From Eledone cirrhosa (lineage: Eukaryota; Mollusca; Cephalopoda; Octopoda; Eledonidae), in the NCBI GenBank assembly GCA_964016885.1, contig OZ024748.1, forward strand, positions 36,043,267-36,107,266: a DNA stretch of 64,000 bases. Direction: 5' to 3'. This document shows, piece after piece, positions 22,652 to 37,068 of the stretch. Positions within the stretch are counted from its first letter, which is position 1. Each line of letters begins with the position of its first letter. The notes beneath the pieces are model-generated. The model was given only the letters and a program-made list of their open reading frames with translations. It was not told where the DNA came from and did no database searches. Position numbers and translations under genes: made by a program.

Positions 22652-25600
22652 CTATAAAGGAGTAAAGTTAGTTACTAATATATTACACTATAAAGGAGTA
22701 CTAAAGTTAGTTACTAATACATTATACTATAAAGGAGTAAAGTTAGTTACTAATACATTAAACTATCAAGGAATACTAAAGTTACTTACTGTTACAGTAC
22801 ACTAAAAAGGATTAAAGATGTTACTAATACATATACTATAAAGGAGTAAAGTTAGTTACTAATGCATTATACTATAAAGGAGTAAAGTTAGTTACTAATG
22901 CATTAAACTATAAAGGAGTACTAAAGTTAGTTACTAATACATTATACTATAAAGGAGTAAAGTTAGTTACTAATACATTATACTATAAAAGAGTGTAGAT
23001 AGTTATTAATACATTACACTATAAAGGAGTACTAAATTTAGTTACTAATACATTACACTATAAAGGAATAATGTTAGTTACTAATACATTATAGTATAAA
23101 GGAATAAATTTAGTTACTAAAGCATTACACCATAAAGGAGTTAATTTAGTTACTAATATATTACACTATAGAGGAGTAATGTTTGTTACTAAAACATTAT
23201 AATATAAATGAGTAAAATTAGTTACTAATGCATTACACTATAAAGTAGTAAAGTTTGTTACTAATACCTTACACGAAAAGCAGTACTTAAGTTAGTTACT
23301 AATACATCATACTATAAAGGAGTAAAGTTAGTTACTAATGCATTACACTATAAAGGAGTAAAGTTAGTTACTAATACATTCTACTATAAAGGAGTAAAGT
23401 TAATTACTAACACACTAAACTATAAAGGAGTACTAAGGTTAGTTACTAATACATTATAATATAAAGTAGTAAAGTTAGTTACTAATACATCACACTATAA
23501 AGGAGTACTAAAGTTAGTTACTAATACATTATACTATAAAGGATTAAAGTTAATTACTAATATATTACACTATAAAGGAGTGCGAAAGTTAACTACTCAC
23601 ACATTATACTATAAAGGAGAAAACTTAGTTACTAATATATTACACTATAAAGGAGTACTAAAGTTAGTTACTAATACATTATATTATACAGGAGAAAAGT
23701 TAGTTACAAATATATTACACTATAAAGGAGTACTACGTTAGTTACTAATACATTATTCTATAAACAAGTAAAGTTAGTTGCTAATACATTAAACTATAAA
23801 GGATTACTAAAGTTGCTTACTAATACATTACACTATAAAGGAGAAAAGTTAGTTACTAATATATTACACTATAAGGGAGTACTAAAGTTAGTTACTAATA
23901 CATTATACTATAATGGAGTAAAGTTAGTTACTAATACATTACACTATAAAGGAGTAGTAAAGTTAGTTAATAAGACATTATACTATAAAGAAGTTATGTT
24001 AGTTACTAATACATTACACTATAAAGGAGTAAAGTTAGTTACTATACATTATACTATAAAGGAGTAAAGTTAATTACTAATACGTTACACTATATAGGAG
24101 TACTTAAGTTAGTTACTAATACATTATACTATAAAGGAGTAAAGTTAGTTACTAATACATTACACTATAAACGAGTAAAGTTAATTACTAATACATCATA
24201 CAATAAAGGAGTAAAGTTAGTTACTAATACATTAAACAATAAAGTAGTACTAAAGTTAGTTACTAATACATTACAATATAAAGGAGTAAAGTTAGTTACT
24301 AATACATTATACTATAAAGGAGTAAAGTTAGTTACTAATACATTATACTATAAAGGAGTAAAATTAGATACTAATACATTAAACTATAAAGCAGTACTAA
24401 AGTTAGTTACTAATACATTATACTATAAAGGAGTAAAGTTAGTTACTAATATATTACACTAGAAAGGAGTACTAAAGTTAGCTTCTAATACATTATAATA
24501 TAAAGGAGTACAAAAGTTGGTTACTAATACATTATACTATAAAGGAGTAAAGTTAGTTACTAATACATTACACTATAAAGGAGTACTAAAATTAGTTACT
24601 AATACATTATACTATGAAGGAGTAAAGTTAGTTACTAATACATTACACTATAAAGGAGTAAAGTTAATTATTAATATATTACACTATAACGGAGTAAAGT
24701 TAGTTACTAATACATTACACTATAAAGGAATACTAAAGTTAGTAAATACTTTATACTATAAAGGAGTTATGTTAGTTACTAATACATTAAACTCTCAAGG
24801 AGTACTAAAGTTACTTGCTAATACATTACCCTATAAAGGAGTAATGTTAGTTACTAATACATTACACTATAAAGGAGTACTAAAGTTAGTTAATAATACA
24901 TTATACTATAAAGGAGTTATGTTAGTTACTAATACATTACACTATAAAGTATTAATGTTAGTTACTAATACATTACACTATAAAGGAGTAAAGTTAGTTA
25001 CTAATACATTACACTATAAGGAGTAAAGTTAATTACTAATACATTACACTAAAAAGGATGAAAATTAGTTACTAATACATTACACTACAAAGTATTAAAG
25101 TTAGTTACTAATACATTACACTATAAAGGAGTAAAATTAGTTACTAATACATTACACCATAAATCAGTACTAAAATTAGTTACTATACATTATACTATAA
25201 AGGAGTAAAGTTAGTTACTAATATATTAAATTATAAAGGAGTACTAAAGTTACTTACTAATACATTACACTATAAAGGAGTAAAGTTAGTTACTAATACA
25301 TTATTCTATAAAGGAGTAAAGTTAGTTACTAATACATTAAAATATAAAGGAGTACTAAAGTTACTTACTAATACATTACACTATAAAGGAGTAAAGTTAG
25401 TTACTAATATGTTACACTATAAAGAGTACGAAAGTTAATTACTAATACATTATACTATAAAGGAGTACTAAAGTTAGTTACTAATACATTATACTATACA
25501 GGAATACTAAAGTTAGTTACTAATACATTAACCTATAAAGGAGTAAAGGTATTTACTAATACATCACACTTTAAAGGAGTACTAAAGTTAGTTACTAATA

Positions 25601-28600
25601 TATTACACTATAAAGGAGAACTAAAGTTAGTTACTATTACATTATATTATACAGGAGTAAAGTTAGTTACTAATATATTACACTACAAAGAGTACAACGT
25701 TAGTTACTAATACATTATTCTATACACAAGTAAATTTAATTACTAATACGTTAAACTATAAAGGAGTACTAAAGTTACTTACTAATACATTACACTATAA
25801 AGGAGTAAAGTTAGTTACTAATACATGACAATATAAAGGAGTACTAAAGTTAGTTAATAATACATTATACTATAAAGGAATTATGTTAGTTACTAATACA
25901 TTACACTATAAAGGATTAATGTTAGTTACTAATACATTACACTATAAAGTAGTAAAGCTAGTTACTAATACATTACACTATAAAGGAGTAAAGTTAGTTA
26001 CTAATACATTACACTATAAAGTAGTAAAGTTAGTTACTAATACATTATACTATAAAGGAATAAAGTTAGTTTCTAATGCATTACACTATAAAGGAGTAAA
26101 TTTAGTTACTAATACATTAGACTATAAAGGAGTAAAGTTAGTTACTAATATATTACACTATAAAGGAGTACTAAAGTTAGTTACTAATACATTATACTAT
26201 AAAGGGGTACTAATGTTAGATACTAATACGTTATACTATATAGGAGTAAAGTAAGTTACTAATACATGACACTATAAAGGGGTACCAAAGTTAGTTACTA
26301 ATACATTATACTATAAATGAGTAAAGCTATTTACTAATGCATTACACTATAAAGAACTAAAATTAGTTACTAATTCATTAGCCTATAAATGAGTATATTT
26401 AGTTACTAATACATTACACTATAAAGGAGTACTAAAGTTAGTTACTAATACATTATACTATAAAGGATTAAAGTTAGTTACTAATACATTACACTTTAAA
26501 GGAGTACTAAAGTTAGTTAATAAGACATTATACTATAAAGAATTATGTTAGTTACTAATACATTACACTATAAAGGAGTAAAGTTAGTTACTATACATTA
26601 TAATATAAAGGAGTAAAGTTAGTTACTAATACATTATACCATAAAGGAGTAAAGTTAGTTACTAATACATTATTCTATAAAGGAGTAAAATGAGTTACTA
26701 ATACATTATACTATAAAGGAGTAAAGTTAGTTACTAATACATTATTCTATAAAGGAGTAAAGTGAGTTACTGATACATTATACTATAAAGGAGTTAAGTT
26801 AGTTACTAATACATTACACTATAAAGGAGTACTAAAGTTAGTTACTAATACATTACACTATAAACGAGTAAAGTTAGTTACTAATACACTATACTATAAA
26901 TGAGTAAAGTTAGTTACTTATACATTAAACAATAAAGGAGTACTAAAGTTACTTACTATTACATTACACTATAAAAGAGTAAAGTTAGTTACTAATACAT
27001 TATACTATAAAGGAGTAAAGTTAGTCACTAATACATTATACTATAAAGGAGTACTAAAGTTAGATACTAATACATTAAACTATAAATGAGTAAAGTTAGT
27101 TACTAATACATTACACTATACAGGAGTACTAAAGTTAGTTACTAATACATTATACTATAAATGAGTAAATTAGTTACTATTGCATTACACTATAAAGGAG
27201 TAAAATTAGTTACTAATACATTACCCTATAAAGGAGTAAGGTCAGTTACTAATACATTACACTATAAAGGAGTACTATAATTAGTTACTAATACGTTAGA
27301 CTATAAAGGAGTAAAGTTACTTACTAATACATTACACTATAAAGGACTAAAGTTAATTACTAATACATTACACTATAAAGTATTAAAGTTAGTTACTAAT
27401 ACATTAAACTATAAAGGGGTAAAGTTAGTTACTAATACATTTCACTATAAATGAGTACTAAAATTAGTTACTATACATTATACTATAAAAGAGTAAAGTT
27501 AGTTACTAATACATTAAACTATAAAGGAGTACTAAAGTTACTTACTAATACATTACACTATAAAGGAGTAAAGTTAGTTACTAATACATTATACTATAAA
27601 GGAGGAAAGTTAGTTACTAATACATTACACTATAAAGGAGTAAAGTTAGTTACTAATACTTTAGACTGTAAAGTAGTAACGTTAGTTACTAATACATTAA
27701 ACTATAAAGGAGTAAATTTAATTACTAATACATTATGCTATAAAGGAGTAAAGTTAGTTACTAATACATTAAACTATAAAGGAGTAATAAAGTTACTTAC
27801 TAATACATTACACTATAAAGGAGTAAATTTAGTTACTAATACATTATACTATAAAGGAGTAAAGTTAGTTACTAATACATTATACTATAAAGGAGTATAG
27901 TTAGTTACTAATACATTACACTATAAAGGAGTACTAAAGTGAGTTACTAATACGTTATACTATATAGGAGTAAAGTTAGTTACTAATACATTACACTATA
28001 AAGGAGTACAAAAGTTTGTTACTAATACATTATACTATAAATGAGTAAAGCTAGTTACTAATGCATTACACTATAATGGAGTAAAATTAGTTACTAATAC
28101 TTTAGACTGTAAAGTAGTAACGTTAGTTACTAATTGTTAAACTATAAAGGAGTAAATTTAATTACTAATACATTATACTATAAAGGAATAAAGTTAGTTA
28201 CTAATACATTAAACTATAAAGGAGTAATAAAGTTACTTACTAATACATTACGCTATAAAGGAGTAAATTTAGTTACTAATACATTATACTATAAAGGAGT
28301 AAAGTTAGTTACTAATACATTATACTATAAAGGAGTAAACTTAGTTACTAATACATTACACTATAAAGGAGTACAAAAGCTAGTTACTAATACATAATAC
28401 TATAAATGAGTAATGCTAGTTACTAATGCATTACACTATAAAGGAATAAAATTAGTTACTAATACATTACCCTATAAAGGAGTAAAGTTAGTTACTAATA
28501 CATTACACTATAAAGGAGTACTAAAGTTAGTTACTAATACATTATACTATAAAGGAGTAAAGTTAGTTACTAATACATTACACTGTAAAGTAGTAAAGTT

Positions 28601-29949
28601 AGTTACTAATACATTATACTATAAAGGAGTAAAGTTAGTTACTAATACATTACACGATAAAGCAGTACTAAAGTTAGTTACTAATACGTTACACTATAAA
28701 CGAGTAAAGTTAGTTACTAATACATTATACTATAAAGGTGTAAAGATAGTTACTAATACATTAAACAATAAAGGAGTACTACGTTACTTACTAATACATT
28801 ACACTATAAAGGAGGAAAGTTAGTTACTAATACATTATACTATAAAGGAGTAAAGTTAATTACTAATACATTATACTATATAGTGTAATATATCAGTTAG
28901 TTACTAATATATTACACTATAAAGGAGTACTAAAGTTATTTACTAATACATTATACTAGAAAAGAATACTAAAGTTAGATACTAATACATTAAATTATAA
29001 ATGAGTAAAGTTAGTTACTAATACATTACACTATACAGGAGTACTAAAGTTAGTTACTAATACATTATACTATAAAGGAGTAAAGCTAGTTACTAATACA
29101 TTATACTATAAAGGTGTAAAATTAGTTACTAATACATTAAACTATAAAGGAGTACTAAAGTTAGTTACTAATACATTATACTATAAAGGAGTAAAGTTAG
29201 TTACTAATATATTACACTATAAAGAAGTAAATTAGTTACTAATGCATTACACTATAAAGGAGTAAAATTAGTTACTAATACATTACCCTATAAAGGAGTA
29301 AAGTCAGTTACTAATACATTACACTATAAAGGAGTACTATAATTAGTTACTAATACGTTAGACTATAAAGGAGTAAAGTTACTTACTAATACATTACACT
29401 ATAAAGCATTAAAGTTAATTACTAATACATTACACTATAAAGTATTAAAGTTAGTTACTAATACTTTAAACTATAAAGGAATAAAGTTAGTTACTAATAC
29501 ATTTCACTATAAATGAGTACTTAAATTAGTTACTATACATTATACTATAAAGGAGTAAAGTTAGTTACTAATACATTAAACTATAAAGGAGTACTAAAGT
29601 TACTTACTAATACATTACACTATAATGGAGTAAAGTTAGTTACTAATACATTATACTACAACGGAGTAAAGTTAGTTACTAATACATTACACTATAAAGG
29701 TGTTCTAAAGTTAGTTACTAATACATTATACTATAAAGGAGTAAACTTAGTTACTAATACATTACACTATAAAGGAGTAAAGTTAGTTACTAATACTTTA
29801 GACTGTAAAGTAGTAACGTTAGTTACTAATACATTAAACTATAAAGGAGTAAATTTAATTACTAATACATTATACTATAAAGGAGTAAATTTAGTTACTA
29901 ATACATTAAACTATAAAGGAGTAATAAAGTTACTTACTAATACATTAAA
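22652..29949. repeat. Satellite A 7.2-kb higher-order unit, copy 1 (7298 bp)
   Basis: Tandem partner of 29950-37068. The offset is 7298 at GTTACAGTAC (22791 against 30089), 7263 at 23813 and 24517, 7227 at 25883, 7191 at 27451, 28134 and 28413, and 7119 at 29481. Each fall is one or two 36-bp monomers, apart from a single extra base. Shared rare landmarks are GTGCGAAAGTTAACTACTC near 23581, TTAAACTCTCAAGG near 24787, GGGGTACCAAAG near 26279 and the TATATAGTGTAATATATC stretch near 28878. Inside it, a smaller repeat of about 2.06 kb is marked by ATTTCAC at 27439 and 29501. Confidence 0.88.
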
Positions 29950-32900
29950 CTATAAAGGAGTAAAGTTAGTTACTAATATATTACACTATAAAGGAGTACT
30001 AAAGTTAGTTACTAATACATTATACTATAAAGGAGTAAAGTTAGTTACTAATACATTAAACTATAAAGGAATACTAAAGTTACTTACTGTTACAGTACAC
30101 TATAAAGGATTAAAGATGTTACTAATACATATACTATAAAGGAGTAAAGTTAGTTACTAATGCATTATACTATAAAGGAGTAAAGTTAGTTACTAATGCA
30201 TTAAACTATAAAGGAGTACTAAAGTTAGTTACTAATACATTATACTATAAAGGAGTAAACTTAGTTACTAATACATTATACTATAAAAGAGTGTAGATAG
30301 TTATTAATACGTTACACTATAAAGGAGTACTAAATTTAGTTACTAATACATTACACTATAAAGGAATAATGTTAGTTACTAATACATTATAGTATAAAGC
30401 AATAAATTTAGTTACTAAAGCATTACACCATAAAGGAGTTAATTTAGTTACTAATATATTACACTATAGAGGAGTAATGTTTGTTACTAAAACATTATAA
30501 TATAAATGAGTAAAATTAGTTACTAATGCATTACACTATAAAGTAGTAAAGTTAGTTACTAATACCTTACACGAAAAGCAGTACTTAAGTTAGTTACTAA
30601 TACATTATACTATAAAGGAGTAAAGTTAGTTACTAATGCATTACACTATAAAGGAGTAAAGTTAGTTAATGATACATTCTACTATAAAGGAGTAAAGTTA
30701 ATTACTAACACACTAAACTATAAAGGAGTACTAAGGTTAGTTACTAATACATTATAATATAAAGCAGTAAAGTTAGTTACTAATACATCACACTATAAAG
30801 GAGTACTAAAGTTAGTTACTAATACATTATACTATAAAGGATTAAAGTTAATTACTAATATATTACACTATAAAGGAGTGCGAAAGTTAACTACTCACAC
30901 ATTATACTATAAAGGAGAAAACTTAGTTACTAATATATTACACTATAAAGGAGTACTAAAGTTAGTTACTAATACATTATATTATAAAGGAGTACTACGT
31001 TAGTTACTAATACATTATTCTATAAACAAGTTAAAGTTAGTTGCTAATACATTAAACTATAAAGGATTACTAAAGTTGCTTACTAATACATTACACTATA
31101 AAGGAGAAAAGTTAGTTACTAATATATTACACTATAAGGGAGTACTAAAGTTAGTTACTAATACATTATACTATAATGGAGTAAAGTTAGTTACTAATAC
31201 ATTACACTATAAAGGAGTAGTAAAGTTAGTTAATAAGACATTATACTATAAAGATGTTATGTTAGTTACTAATACATTACACTATAAAGGAGTAAAGTTA
31301 GTTACTATACATTATACTATAAAGGAGTAAAGTTAATTACTAATACGTTACACTATATAGGAGTACTTAAGTTAGTTACTAATACATTATACTATAAAGG
31401 AGTAAAGTTAGTTACTAATACATTACACTATAAACGAGTAAAGTTAATTACTAATACATCATACAATAAAGGAGTAAAGTTAGTTACTAATACATTAAAC
31501 AATAAAGTAGTACTAAAGTTAGTTACTAATACATTACAATATAAAGGAGTAAAGTTAGTTACTAATACATTATACTATAAAGGAGTAAAGTTAGTTACTA
31601 ATACATTATACTATAAAGGAGTAAAATTAGATACTAATACATTAAACTATAAAGCAGTACTAAAGTTAGTTACTAATACATTATACTATAAAGGAGTAAA
31701 GTTAGTTACTAATATATTACACTAGAAAGGAGTACTAAAGTTAGCTTCTAATACATTATAATATAAAGGAGTACAAAAGTTGGTTACTAATACATTATAC
31801 TATAAAGGAGTAAAGTTAGTTACTAATACATTACACTATAAAGGAGTACTAAAATTAGTTACTAATACATTATACTATGAAGGAGTAAAGTTAGTTACTA
31901 ATACATTACACTATAAAGGAGTAAAGTTAATTATTAATATATTACACTATAACGGAGTAAAGTTAGTTACTAATACATTACACTATAAAGGAATACTAAA
32001 GTTAGTAAATACTTTATACTATAAAGGAGTTATGTTAGTTTCTAATACATTAAACTCTCAAGGAGTACTAAAGTTACTTGCTAATACATTACCCTATAAA
32101 GGAGTAATGTTAGTTACTAATACATTACACTATAAAGGAGTACTAAAGTTAGTTAATAATACATTATACTATAAAGGAGTTATGTTAGTTACTAATACAT
32201 TACACTATAAAGGAGTAAAGTTAGTTACTAATACATTACACTATAAGGAGTAAAGTTAATTACTAATACATTACACTAAAAAGGATGAAAATTAGTTACT
32301 AATACATTACACTACAAAGTATTAAAGTTAGTTACTAATACATTACACTATAAAGGAGTAAAATTAGTTACTAATACATTACACCATAAATCAGTACTAA
32401 AATTAGTTACTATACATTATACTATAAAGGAGTAAAGTTAGTTACTAATATATTAAACTATAAAGGAGTACTAAAGTTACTTACTAATACATTACACTAT
32501 AAAGGAGTAAAGTTAGTTACTAATACATTATACTATAAAGGAGTAAAGTTAGTTACTAATACATTAAAATATAAAGGAGTACTAAAGTTACTTACTAATA
32601 CATTACACTATAAAGGAGTAAAGTTAGTTACTAATATGTTACACTATAAAGAGTACGAAAGTTAATTACTAATACATTATACTATAAAGGAGTACTAAAG
32701 TTAGTTACTAATACATTATACTATACAGGAATACTAAAGTTAGTTACTAATACATTAACCTATAAAGGAGTAAAGGTATTTACTAATACATCACACTTTA
32801 AAGGAGTACTAAAGTTAGTTACTAATATATTACACTATAAAGGAGAACTAAAGTTAGTTACTATTACATTATATTATACAGGAGTAAAGTTAGTTACTAA

Positions 32901-35900
32901 TATATTACACTACAAAGAGTACAACGTTAGTTACTAATACATTATTCTATACACAAGTAAATTTAATTACTAATACGTTAAACTATAAAGGAGTACTAAA
33001 GTTACTTACTAATACATTACACTATAAAGGAGTAAAGTTAGTTACTAATACATGACAATATAAAGGAGTACTAAAGTTAGTTAATAATACATTATACTAT
33101 AAAGGAATTATGTTAGTTACTAATACATTACACTATAAAGGATTAATGTTAGTTACTAATACATTACACTATAAAGTAGTAAAGCTAGTTACTAATACAT
33201 TACACTATAAAGGAGTAAAGTTAGTTACTAATACATTACACTATAAAGTAGTAAAGTTAGTTACTAATACATTATACTATAAAGGAATAAAGTTAGTTTC
33301 TAATGCATTACACTATAAAGGAGTAAATTTAGTTACTAATACATTAGACTATAAAGGAGTAAAGTTAGTTACTAATATATTACACTATAAAGGAGTACTA
33401 AAGTTAGTTACTAATACATTATACTATAAAGGGGTACTAATGTTAGATACTAATACGTTATACTATATAGGAGTAAAGTAAGTTACTAATACATGACACT
33501 ATAAAGGGGTACCAAAGTTAGTTACTAATACATTATACTATAAATGAGTAAAGCTATTTACTAATGCATTACACTATAAAGAACTAAAATTAGTTACTAA
33601 TTCATTAGCCTATAAATGAGTATATTTAGTTACTAATACATTACACTATAAAGGAGTACTAAAGTTAGTTACTAATACATTATACTATAAAGGATTAAAG
33701 TTAGTTACTAATACATTACACTTTAAAGGAGTACTAAAGTTAGTTAATAAGACATTATACTATGAAGAATTATGTTAGTTACTAATACATTACACTATAA
33801 AGGAGTAAAGTTAGTTACTATACATTATAATATAAAGGAGTAAAGTTAGTTACTAATACATTATTCTATAAAGGAGTAAAATGAGTTACTAATACATTAT
33901 ACTATAAAGGAGTAAAGTTAGTTACTAATACATTATTCTATAAAGGTGTAAAGTGAGTTACTGATACATTATACTATAAAGGAGTTAAGTTAGTTACTAA
34001 TACATTACACTATAAAGGAGTACTAAAGTTAGTTACTAATACATTACACTATAAACGAGTAAAGTTAGTTACTAATAAACTATACTATAAATGAGTAAAG
34101 TTAGTTACTTATACATTAAACAATAAAGGAGTACTAAAGTTACTTACTATTACATTACACTATAAAAGAGTAAAGTTAGTTACTAATACATTATACTATA
34201 AAGGAGTAAAGTTAGTCACTAATACATTATACTATAAAGGAGTACTAAAGTTAGATACTAATACATTAAACTATAAATGAGTAAAGTTAGTTACTAATAC
34301 ATTACACTATACAGGAGTACTAAAGTTAGTTACTAATACATTATACTATAAATGAGTAAATTAGTTACTATTGCATTACACTATAAAGGAGTAAAATTAG
34401 TTACTAATACATTACCCTATAAAGGAGTAAGGTCAGTTACTAATACATTACACTATAAAGGAGTACTATAATTAGTTACTAATACGTTAGACTATAAAGG
34501 AGTAAAGTTACTTACTAATACATTACACTATAAAGGACTAAAGTTAATTACTAATACATTACACTATAAAGTATTAAAGTTAGTTACTAATACATTAAAC
34601 TATAAAGGGGTAAAGTTAGTTACTAATACATTTCACTATAAATGAGTACTAAAATTAGTTACTATACATTATACTATAAAAGAGTAAAGTTAGTTACTAA
34701 TACATTAAACTATAAAGGAGTACTAAAGTTACTTACTAATACATTACACTATAAAGGAGTAAAGTTAGTTACTAATACATTATACTATAAAGGAGGAAAG
34801 TTAGTTACTAATACATTACACTATAAAGGAGTAAAGTTAGTTACTAATACTTTAGACTGTAAAGTAGTAACGTTAGTTACTAATACATTAAACTATAAAG
34901 GAGTAAATTTAATTACTAATACATTATGCTATAAAGGAGTAAAGTTAGTTACTAATACATTAAACTATAAAGGAGTAATAAAGTTACTTACTAATACATT
35001 ACACTATAAAGGAGTAAATTTAGTTACTAATACATTATACTATAAAGGAGTAAAGTTAGTTACTAATACATTATACTATAAAGGAGTATAGTTAGTTACT
35101 AATACATTACACTATAAAGGAGTACTAAAGTGAGTTACTAATACGTTATACTATATAGGAGTAAAGTTAGTTACTAATACATTACACTATAAAGGAGTAC
35201 AAAAGTTTGTTACTAATACATTATACTATAAATGAGTAAAGCTAGTTACTAATGCATTACACTATAATGGAGTAAAATTAGTTACTAATACTTTAGACTG
35301 TAAAGTAGTAACGTTAGTTACTAATTGTTAAACTATAAAGGAGTAAATTTAATTACTAATACATTATACTATAAAGGAATAAAGTTAGTTACTAATACAT
35401 TAAACTATAAAGGAGTAATAAAGTTACTTACTAATACATTACGCTATAAAGGAGTAAATTTAGTTACTAATACATTATACTATAAAGGAGTAAAGTTAGT
35501 TACTAATACATTATACTATAAAGGAGTAAAGTTAGTTACTAATACATTACACTATAAAGGAGTACAAAAGCTAGTTACTAATACATAATACTATAAATGA
35601 GTAATGCTAGTTACTAATGCATTACACTATAAAGGAATAAAATTAGTTACTAATACATTACCCTATAAAGGAGTAAAGTTAGTTACTAATACATTACACT
35701 ATAAAGGAGTACTAAAGTTAGTTACTAATACATTATACTATAAAGGAGTAAAGTTAGTTACTAATACATTACACGATAAAGCAGTACTAAAGTTAGTTAC
35801 TAATACGTTACACTATAAACGAGTAAAGTTAGTTACTAATACATTATACTATAAAGGTGTAAAGATAGTTACTAATACATTAAACAATAAAGGAGTACTA

Positions 35901-37068
35901 CGTTACTTACTAATACATTACACTATAAAGGAGGAAAGTTAGTTACTAATACATTATACTATAAAGGAGTAAAGTTAGTTACTAATACATTATACTATAT
36001 AGTGTAATATATTAGTTAGTTACTAATATATTACACTATAAAGGAGTACTAAAGTTATTTACTAATACATTATACTAGAAAAGAATACTAAAGTTAGATA
36101 CTAATACATTAAATTATAAATGAGTAAAGTTAGTTACTAATACATTACACTATACAGGAGTACTAAAGTTAGTTACTAATACATTATACTATAAAGGAGT
36201 AAAGCTAGTTACTAATACATTATACTATAAAGGTGTAAAATTAGTTACTAATACATTAAACTATAAAGGAGTACTAAAGTTAGTTACTAATACATTATAC
36301 TATAAAGGAGTAAAGTTAGTTACTAATATATTACACTATAAAGAAGTAAATTAGTTACTAATGCATTACACTATAAAGGAGTAAAATTAGTTACTAATAC
36401 ATTACCCTATAAAGGAGTAAAGTCAGTTACTAATACATTACACTATAAAGGAGTACTATAATTAGTTACTAATACGTTAGACTATAAAGGAGTAAAGTTA
36501 CTTACTAATACATTACACTATAAAGCATTAAAGTTAATTACTAATACATTACACTATAAAGTATTAAAGTTAGTTACTAATACTTTAAACTATAAAGGAA
36601 TAAAGTTAGTTACTAATACATTTCACTATAAATGAGTACTTAAATTAGTTACTATACATTATACTATAAAGGAGTAAAGTTAGTTACTAATACATTAAAC
36701 TATAAAGGAGTACTAAAGTTACTTACTAATACATTACACTATAATGGAGTAAAGTTAGTTACTAATACATTATACTACAACGGAGTAAAGTTAGTTACTA
36801 ATACATTACACTATAAAGGTGTTCTAAAGTTAGTTACTAATACATTATACTATAAAGGAGTAAACTTAGTTACTAATACATTACACTATAAAGGAGTAAA
36901 GTTAGTTACTAATACTTTAGACTGTAAAGTAGTAACGTTAGTTACTAATACATTAAACTATAAAGGAGTAAATTTAATTACTAATACATTATACTATAAA
37001 GGAGTAAATTTAGTTACTAATACATTAAACTATAAAGGAGTAATAAAGTTACTTACTAATACATTAAA
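29950..37068. repeat. Satellite A 7.2-kb higher-order unit, copy 2 (7119 bp)
   Basis: It directly follows copy 1 and is 179 bp shorter. The difference is three single-monomer losses (36 bp each), one double-monomer loss (72 bp) and one extra base, relative to copy 1. The losses lie around 30985, 32200, 33850 and 35770. The extra base is in CAAGTTAAAGTTAG near 31027. Otherwise the two copies look nearly identical, which suggests a recent duplication; a computed identity would be needed to say how recent. Confidence 0.88.
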
